Shown here in pieces: positions 13,890 to 18,055 of a DNA stretch of 18,055 nucleotides (its first letter is position 1; the number at the start of each line of letters is the position of its first letter). The DNA lies in NCBI GenBank assembly GCA_900769785.1, contig CAAGHV010000127.1:1-18055 (forward strand), read 5' to 3'. This stretch comes from Bacteroidales bacterium (GTDB lineage Bacteria > Bacteroidota > Bacteroidia > Bacteroidales > P3). The notes under the pieces were generated by a model that was not told where the DNA came from, ran no database searches, and was given only the letters and a program-made list of their open reading frames with translations. Position numbers and translations under genes: made by a program.

Positions 13890-13919
13890 TACAAATCAAT
13901 AGTTTTATTTTAGGTCAAC

Positions 13920-13954
13920 AGGTTAATGCTTAATATCAATTTAGGCATTAACCT
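13920..13954. other. Strong hairpin between the anti-sigma and rluA-family genes
   Basis: AGGTTAATGCTTAA (13920-13933) pairs with TTAGGCATTAACCT (13941-13954) over 14 positions with one wobble and a 7-nt loop. No T run follows on either strand. It could terminate the sigma operon weakly, or act as an operator, since it ends 28 bp before the next promoter's -7 box. Confidence 0.6.
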
Positions 13955-13981
13955 TGTAATGGCAACTTATAAAAAAAATCG

Positions 13982-13989
13982 TATCTTTG
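13982..13989 (+). promoter_or_regulatory. -7 box for the pseudouridine synthase gene
   Basis: TATCTTTG matches TAnnTTTG exactly and lies 21 bp before the ATG at 14011. The frame is open from a TTG at 13987, but that codon overlaps this box, so 14011 is taken as the start. No good -33 element at standard spacing is seen. Confidence 0.65.
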
Positions 13990-14010
13990 CAAAACAAAAC
14001 ATATACAACA

Positions 14011-14901
14011 ATGAATACACGAGATCAAAAGCAAGAACATAAAGGAGTGCGTTTTACGGCAAAAGAGAGTTGCGAACTTATGACGTTTCTTATGACCAAA
14101 ATGTCGGGCATAAGCCGTACCAAAGTCAAAAACATATTATCCAACGGATTGGTATGGGTAGATGACGATGTGGTGAGCCAATACAACCATATGCTACAAC
14201 CCGGTATGCAGGTACGTATAGGCAAAAAAGAAGAGAAACGAAAATTTACCAGCAAATGGATGCGTATTGTTTTCGAAGATAAATATATAGTGGTGGTAGA
14301 AAAACGCGAAGGCATAGTTACCAACACCCCCACCGACGAAGCATCGGTACAAAAGGTATTGAACCAATACTTCGAATTTACCCGCCAACGATGCCGTGCA
14401 CACACAGTACATAGGTTAGACAAGCATACCTCGGGCCTTATTATCTTTGCCAAAGACAAAAAGATAAGCCTTATGTTTGAAAAAGATTGGAAGAATATAA
14501 TATCCGACCGACGCTATGTGGCCGTGGTGGAAGGCTTTATGGAAAAAGAGTACGGTACCGTTGAATCGTATCTCAAAGACAACCGTATGTTTGTATCATA
14601 CTCGGCCGACAACGATGCCGACGGTGGCAAACACGCCATTACCCACTACAAAACGCTGAAACGCAAACCCGATTTTTCGCTTGTGGAACTACGCTTGGAA
14701 ACCGGACGCAAAAACCAGATACGTGTACACATGCAAGACCTAAAGCACCCAATTGTTGGCGACGACAAATATGGTAGCACCACCGACCCATTGCGACGTG
14801 TGGCTCTACATGCCTATAAGCTATCATTTATACACCCTATAACCAACGAAGAACTAAGCTTCGAAACTCCGATACCGGACAATTTTATGAGACTGATTTA
14901 A
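14011..14901 (+). CDS. RluA-family pseudouridine synthase
   Basis: Isomerises uridine to pseudouridine in rRNA or tRNA. The 296-residue product has an N-terminal S4-like RNA-binding part (about 25-75: GISRTKVKNILSNGLVWVDD, PGMQVRIG) and a catalytic domain with HRLDKHTSGLIIFAKD, where Asp137 is the nucleophile. ETGRKNQIRVHM and HPIVGDDKYG are the other family motifs. This combination fits the RluC/RluD branch of large-subunit rRNA enzymes, but the exact target cannot be assigned. It stands alone behind its own promoter. Confidence 0.9.
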   Translation: MNTRDQKQEHKGVRFTAKESCELMTFLMTKMSGISRTKVKNILSNGLVWVDDDVVSQYNHMLQPGMQVRIGKKEEKRKFTSKWMRIVFEDKYIVVVEKREGIVTNTPTDEASVQKVLNQYFEFTRQRCRAHTVHRLDKHTSGLIIFAKDKKISLMFEKDWKNIISDRRYVAVVEGFMEKEYGTVESYLKDNRMFVSYSADNDADGGKHAITHYKTLKRKPDFSLVELRLETGRKNQIRVHMQDLKHPIVGDDKYGSTTDPLRRVALHAYKLSFIHPITNEELSFETPIPDNFMRLI

Positions 14902-15022
14902 GGTTACCATTATAATTCGTTGTGAAAACCAAACTTGTCAATACTTAGTTTTACTATACAGAGTTGTGATTTTTTATGTACGGATTAAAATACAGAAAAC
15001 AAAGAAATAAAATTTACATCAC

Positions 15023-15064
15023 GTAGTAGTTAAATTTGCATCGGAAAGAAAATACAACTACTAC
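15023..15064 (+). promoter_or_regulatory. Promoter -7 box flanked by an inverted repeat
   Basis: TAAATTTG (15031-15038) matches the Bacteroidota -7 box. GTAGTAGTT (15023-15031) and AACTACTAC (15056-15064) are perfect 9-bp complements bracketing the box and the expected start site. This is the geometry of an operator or of a 5' hairpin. No clear -33 element is seen. Confidence 0.5.
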
Positions 15065-15206
15065 ACGATGCCATTCTGCCTACATCGTAATACAATTACA
15101 AAATATCGAATATGTTGATATGTACTTGTTATTAAAGAGACTGAAAATCTCTTTAAAAGCTATGGTTAGACGTGTGCTGTATTGATGGTTGGATTTGCGC
15201 TGTATT

Positions 15207-15239
15207 AGGTGACCTGTAAATGGCATTTATAGGCCACCT
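15207..15239 (+). other. Stable hairpin in the transporter upstream region
   Basis: AGGTGACCTGTAAAT (15207-15221) pairs with ATTTATAGGCCACCT (15225-15239) with one mismatch and one G-U pair around a GGC loop. Only three Ts follow, so it is a weak terminator at best; an attenuator or the 3' end of a small RNA are alternatives. Confidence 0.55.
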
Positions 15240-15422
15240 TTGCCGAACAAATTCAATCATCACTACAGTACAAACTATACTATCGTTGCAGCATACACCA
15301 CAGTATAAGGCTCTAAAGAGTAATATAGTATGATTATTAATTTGTCACATTGGATAGTTATAGTTTCTACAAAAAAACATTTCCTCGAATAAAATGTTTG
15401 GGATATAATAATATTAAGTTAT

Positions 15423-17024
15423 ATGGACGAACTTTTTACACAGGGACTCTTTGCCCTATTTTTTGTAATCACCATCGGTCTTATATTGGGCAGGATAAAA
15501 ATCAAAGGTTTCTCGCTCGACGTGTCGGGCGTGATATTCATAGCCATGCTGTTGGGCTATTGGGGTGTGGAAATACCTCAGATGTTGGGCAACTTTGGGA
15601 TATTACTCTTTATCTTCACCATAGGCATACAGTCGGGTCCCGACTTTTTCGGAACTTTTATAAGCGGAGGCAAAAAGCCTATAATACTTGTGGTGGTAAC
15701 AATAGGGGCGGGTGTACTTATTACCTTGTTGATGTGTAAGCTGTCGGGTATCTATGATATCGATTCGGTATTGGGAGTATTCAACGGCGGCATGGCTAGC
15801 TCCATAGGATTGGCGGCTTCGATCGATGCAGTATCGTCGTCGAAAGTATCGCTCAACTATAGCCTTATATATCCCTTTGCGGTAATGATAACTATACTGT
15901 TTTTCCAGCTTTTGCCTATTGTGGCAAAGATTAACTTTGAGCGTGAGAATGACAATGAAGCAACAAGTTTACGCCAACGAAAGCCAATGATATTGCGCAA
16001 GGACTATTGTGTGGAGAATCCTAGTATAGATGGAAAGAGTATCAGAGACCTCAATTTCAGAACAACCACAGGAGCCACTATATCAAGAATAAAACATGAT
16101 GGTACTGTTATAAACCCCACACTGAGTACCACATTGTGTAAAGGCGATATACTGAGGATAATAGGCTCAGAAGATAATCAGCAAAAAGCCGAATTACTGA
16201 TAGGTCGGAATGTGGAAAACGAAGATATGGAGTTGCAGGCTCAATACGAGAATATTTGGCTGCTAGTAACCAACAAACGTATAGTAGGAAAGACATTGGA
16301 AGACATAAATCTTTCAGGTATATTCAATAGCAATGTAGTACAACTGCAACGTGGCACCGACGATATACAACCCACTGCAAAAACCAAGATACGCTATGGC
16401 GATAGGCTGTGTATAGCCACTGATATTTCGCATGCCGAAGCTGTAGCCGAGTTTTTGGGCAACAATATAAAGCAGGTTGCCGATACAGATTTTTTGCCGA
16501 TAACACTGGGAATTATTATAGGAATATTCATCGGAAGCCTCACCATACCTATACATGACACCTTTCAGATAAAGTTGGGTCTTGGTGGTGGGGTACTTAT
16601 ATCATCGTTGGTACTTAGTTATATTGGCAAAACAGGACCTATAGTGTGGGCTATGAGCAATGTGTCTAACAATCTATTCAGGCAGTTGGGATTGTTGATG
16701 TTCTTGGCAGCTGTAGGTACTGATGCGGGTGCCAAGCTAGGTGATGTACTTAACATACATAGTCTTAATGTACTAGCTATAGGGTGTATAGTGGCATTAG
16801 GTTCTATGATTGTGGGTTATATGGTGGGTAAATACATTATGAAAATACCTTTCATACCACTCACGGGTATATTAGCCGGCGCATTGACATCTACTCTTGG
16901 TTTAACTATAATAGGGGTGAAAACAAAATCGGAAAACCTACAAGCAAACTATGCCACAGCCTATCCTTTTGCATTAGTTTTGATGATAATTTTACCTCAA
17001 ATTTTGTCGATTTTGATGAAATGA
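15423..17024 (+). CDS. AspT/YidE/YbjL-family transporter with two RCK_C domains
   Basis: An integral inner-membrane protein of the aspartate:alanine exchanger family. It has 533 residues with the family's full layout: an N-terminal membrane half (about 1-175) with GGMASSIGL, two cytosolic TrkA-C/RCK_C domains (about 190-275 and 280-365: SIRDLNFRTTTGATISRI, GDILRIIGSE, and GKTLEDINLSG, GDRLCIATD), and a C-terminal membrane half (about 375-533) with GALTSTLGL. The matching small-residue motifs of the two halves reflect the internal duplication of the family. The RCK_C domains suggest ligand control of transport. The substrate is uncertain: AspT exchanges aspartate and alanine, but YidE-type members are largely uncharacterised. 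A short palindrome (17032-17047) follows the stop. Confidence 0.88.
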   Translation: MDELFTQGLFALFFVITIGLILGRIKIKGFSLDVSGVIFIAMLLGYWGVEIPQMLGNFGILLFIFTIGIQSGPDFFGTFISGGKKPIILVVVTIGAGVLITLLMCKLSGIYDIDSVLGVFNGGMASSIGLAASIDAVSSSKVSLNYSLIYPFAVMITILFFQLLPIVAKINFERENDNEATSLRQRKPMILRKDYCVENPSIDGKSIRDLNFRTTTGATISRIKHDGTVINPTLSTTLCKGDILRIIGSEDNQQKAELLIGRNVENEDMELQAQYENIWLLVTNKRIVGKTLEDINLSGIFNSNVVQLQRGTDDIQPTAKTKIRYGDRLCIATDISHAEAVAEFLGNNIKQVADTDFLPITLGIIIGIFIGSLTIPIHDTFQIKLGLGGGVLISSLVLSYIGKTGPIVWAMSNVSNNLFRQLGLLMFLAAVGTDAGAKLGDVLNIHSLNVLAIGCIVALGSMIVGYMVGKYIMKIPFIPLTGILAGALTSTLGLTIIGVKTKSENLQANYATAYPFALVLMIILPQILSILMK

Positions 17025-17031
17025 CAGATGA

Positions 17032-17047
17032 AAAAACACGTGTTTTT
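17032..17047. terminator. Possible weak terminator after the transporter gene
   Basis: AAAAACACGTGTTTTT is a perfect 16-bp palindrome 8 bases after the stop codon, followed by GTAGTTTTGG. The stem is short and A/T-rich, so termination would be weak. Confidence 0.35.
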
Positions 17048-17154
17048 GTAGTTTTGGAATAAAAAAATGATTTTTTTTCATTGAATTAATAGTTTGATAT
17101 ATAGTTTAGTATGATTAAAGAAAAGAAAAAATATCATTTTTCTGAAAAAAATTC

Positions 17155-17184
17155 TTGTGGATTCAAAAAATGTTCGTATCTTTG
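17155..17184 (+). promoter_or_regulatory. Promoter of tRNA-Val
   Basis: TTG (17155-17157), a 19-bp spacer and TATCTTTG (17177-17184) form a good Bacteroidota promoter. The expected start, near 17191, is about 26 bases before the mature tRNA. Confidence 0.75.
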
Positions 17185-17216
17185 CAATCGCAAATCGGGA
17201 GAAAATGATTGCAATC

Positions 17217-17291
17217 GGGAGCATAGCTCAGCTGGTTTAGAGCACCTGCCTTACAAGCAGGGGGTCATAGGTTCGAATCCTATTGCTCCCA
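17217..17291 (+). tRNA. tRNA-Val (anticodon UAC)
   Basis: Acceptor arms GGGAGCA (17217-17223) and TGCTCCC (17284-17290) pair fully. The D arm holds AGCTCAGCTGGTTTAGAGC. The anticodon stem CCTGC/GCAGG encloses the loop CTTACAA, giving anticodon TAC (valine, GUA codons). The T arm is AGGTTCGAATCCT. The discriminator is A and CCA is not encoded. It is a single tRNA gene with its own promoter and terminator. Confidence 0.95.
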
Positions 17292-17326
17292 CAATTTCCT
17301 CAAAAATGATTATACAACTTTTTTAG

Positions 17327-17357
17327 CCTCCAACATTCCCCGTTGGAGGTTTTTTTC
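17327..17357 (+). terminator. Terminator of tRNA-Val
   Basis: CCTCCAAC (17327-17334) and GTTGGAGG (17342-17349) form a perfect 8-bp stem with a 7-nt loop, followed by eight Ts. Confidence 0.85.
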
Positions 17358-17366
17358 TATATATTT

Positions 17367-17837
17367 TTATTCTGGAAAGTTGGGTATATCACTGTGATAT
17401 TCGAATCGATGTTCAGATTTTATAATAGAGAAACAATAATGTTGCAATCCGTTGGTGATAAAAAGATGGGGAACATCTAGCACAAGGTTGTAGCGGCATA
17501 TTTGATCGAAAACCTTTTGAGTTATAGCCACAGTGTATTGTTTGCATTCTACCAAAAGGAAAGGAGTGAAGGTGCTCTTATTGAAAACAACTAAATCGAA
17601 GCGTCGCGAAAGTCCGTTTATTGATATACTTCCTTCTACTTGCATAAGTTCAAGTGGATAGCCTTTAATGTTATGAAGATAATGTATTACGTGCTGGCGT
17701 ACCCATTCTTCGGGAGTTAACGACACATATTTTTTTCGTACAATATCAAAAATATGAAAACCATCATCCCCTTTTTTTATATGAAACGAGAAGGAGGGAA
17801 AATTCAATGTGGGTAAATTATTGTATGTATTGGTCAT
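17367..17837 (-). CDS. Small HsdR N-terminal-like protein with PD-(D/E)xK nuclease motif
   Basis: A 156-residue protein matching the N-terminal nuclease domain of type I restriction HsdR subunits (HSDR_N_2-like), a stand-alone form common in Bacteroidota. Nuclease-fold residues are Asp81 (RRFDLVVF) and Glu97/Lys99 (LLVECKQ), with a supporting Glu68 upstream and the helix KVFDQICRYN after the core. The N-terminal part has SLTPEEWVRQHVIHYL, typical of this group. There is no helicase domain and no hsdM/hsdS nearby, so it is not a restriction system by itself. It may be a housekeeping nuclease-like protein of unknown role. It is convergent with the tRNA, and the downstream gap is only a few bases past the tRNA terminator. 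Confidence 0.85.
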   Translation of the reverse strand: MTNTYNNLPTLNFPSFSFHIKKGDDGFHIFDIVRKKYVSLTPEEWVRQHVIHYLHNIKGYPLELMQVEGSISINGLSRRFDLVVFNKSTFTPFLLVECKQYTVAITQKVFDQICRYNLVLDVPHLFITNGLQHYCFSIIKSEHRFEYHSDIPNFPE

Positions 17838-17895
17838 AGTGTTCGATTATTTGTATCTTATTATTTTGAAAAACAGCAGCTGAGATGTATTTTAT

Positions 17896-17921
17896 CAAAA
17901 GTATTTATTTATGCAAAGGTA
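17896..17921 (-). promoter_or_regulatory. Two candidate -7 boxes for the HsdR_N-like gene
   Basis: On the - strand TACCTTTG (17921-17914) and TACTTTTG (17903-17896) both fit TAnnTTTG and lie 58-84 bases upstream of the start codon. No clear -33 element was found for either. The remaining 134 bases to the window end show no gene. Confidence 0.5.
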
Positions 17922-18055
17922 AGAATATTTTTTATACGATTACCTATTCGGCAATCACCTCATGATAAAATACTACAAAGGACCCGTTGGATGAATTAAT
18001 CTAGAGCATATTTGATATGACCAATAGGTTTACCTAATGAATAATTGACATATTG

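Larger units (their letters stand above)
14902..15422 (+). other. 521-bp gene-free region upstream of the AspT-type transporter
   Basis: No credible protein gene was found; frames here are shorter than about 20 codons or run into the transporter in another frame. It holds an exact -7 box (15031-15038) flanked by an inverted repeat, and then several hairpins: 15065-15088, 15132-15156 and 15207-15239. A 10-bp direct repeat GYGCTGTATT occurs at 15174 and 15197. The stretch 15240-15422 shows only A/T-rich sequence with short ACTATA/TATAGT repeats. It may be a long leader or hold a small RNA. Confidence 0.55.

Noticed and set aside
14977..15027. Short frame of 16 codons in the gap before the transporter
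   Set aside because: It is too short, has no conserved feature that I can see, and ends at the candidate promoter.
17111..17326. Open frame of 71 codons spanning the tRNA
   Set aside because: It reads through the promoter and the whole tRNA-Val gene, so it cannot be a real protein gene.
17217..17357. Integration of a mobile element at tRNA-Val
   Set aside because: There is no integrase and no repeat of the tRNA 3' end in the window, and a normal terminator follows the tRNA.
17367..17837. Restriction-modification system
   Set aside because: Only the HsdR N-terminal-like domain is present, with no helicase, methylase or specificity gene in the window; stand-alone forms are common in this phylum.

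Overview
The window looks like a chromosomal segment of a Bacteroidota bacterium, most likely order Bacteroidales. Three lines of evidence support this. At least six start regions carry the phylum's promoter form (TAnnTTTG, sometimes with a TTG about 19-20 bp upstream). Genes lack Shine-Dalgarno leaders and begin after A/T-rich leaders. The gene content includes an HU-HIG type histone-like protein, a DUF4301 protein, an HsdR_N-type small protein, many SPII lipoproteins with acidic residues right after the lipobox cysteine, and a gliding/T9SS type B-like C-terminal domain. No phage, plasmid, insertion sequence or CRISPR array was seen.

Layout. 49-3158 (+): four tandem paralogous lipoproteins of unknown function, split into two pairs by a terminator, an (AT)13 tract and a promoter. 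3248-3835 (-): HU-like DNA-binding protein. 3836-4410: 575-bp gene-free stretch full of hairpins and short repeats, including the likely terminator of the next gene. 4411-5184 (-): alpha/beta hydrolase. 5324-5896 (+): rnfA standing alone. 6123-6335 (+): small Ala/Glu/Val repeat lipoprotein with its own promoter and terminator. 6419-9412 (-): tight five-gene run, transcribed pheS, folB, periplasmic thioredoxin, PolB-type 3'-5' exonuclease, small lipoprotein. 9485-10180 (-): exported cyclophilin, divergent from 10252-12258 (+), a small lipoprotein plus a DUF4301 protein, with the two promoters' -7 boxes abutting. 12406-13889 (+): ECF sigma factor overlapping a membrane protein that looks like an anti-sigma factor with a CHU_C-like extracytoplasmic domain. 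14011-14901 (+): RluA-family pseudouridine synthase. 14902-15422: 521-bp gap with a promoter and hairpins. 15423-17024 (+): AspT/YidE-type transporter. 17217-17291 (+): tRNA-Val(UAC). 17367-17837 (-): HsdR_N-like small protein.

How it fits together. Much of the window is housekeeping: translation (pheS, tRNA-Val, rluA), folate (folB), periplasmic folding and redox (cyclophilin, thioredoxin), energy coupling (rnfA) and nucleoid structure (HU-like). The accessory interest lies in the four-copy lipoprotein cassette, whose sequence signals suggest surface display and exchange between copies; the sigma/anti-sigma pair with an unusual C-terminal domain; and the two repeat- or hairpin-rich intergenic regions. 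No clearly new defence or biosynthetic system could be identified from the sequence alone.
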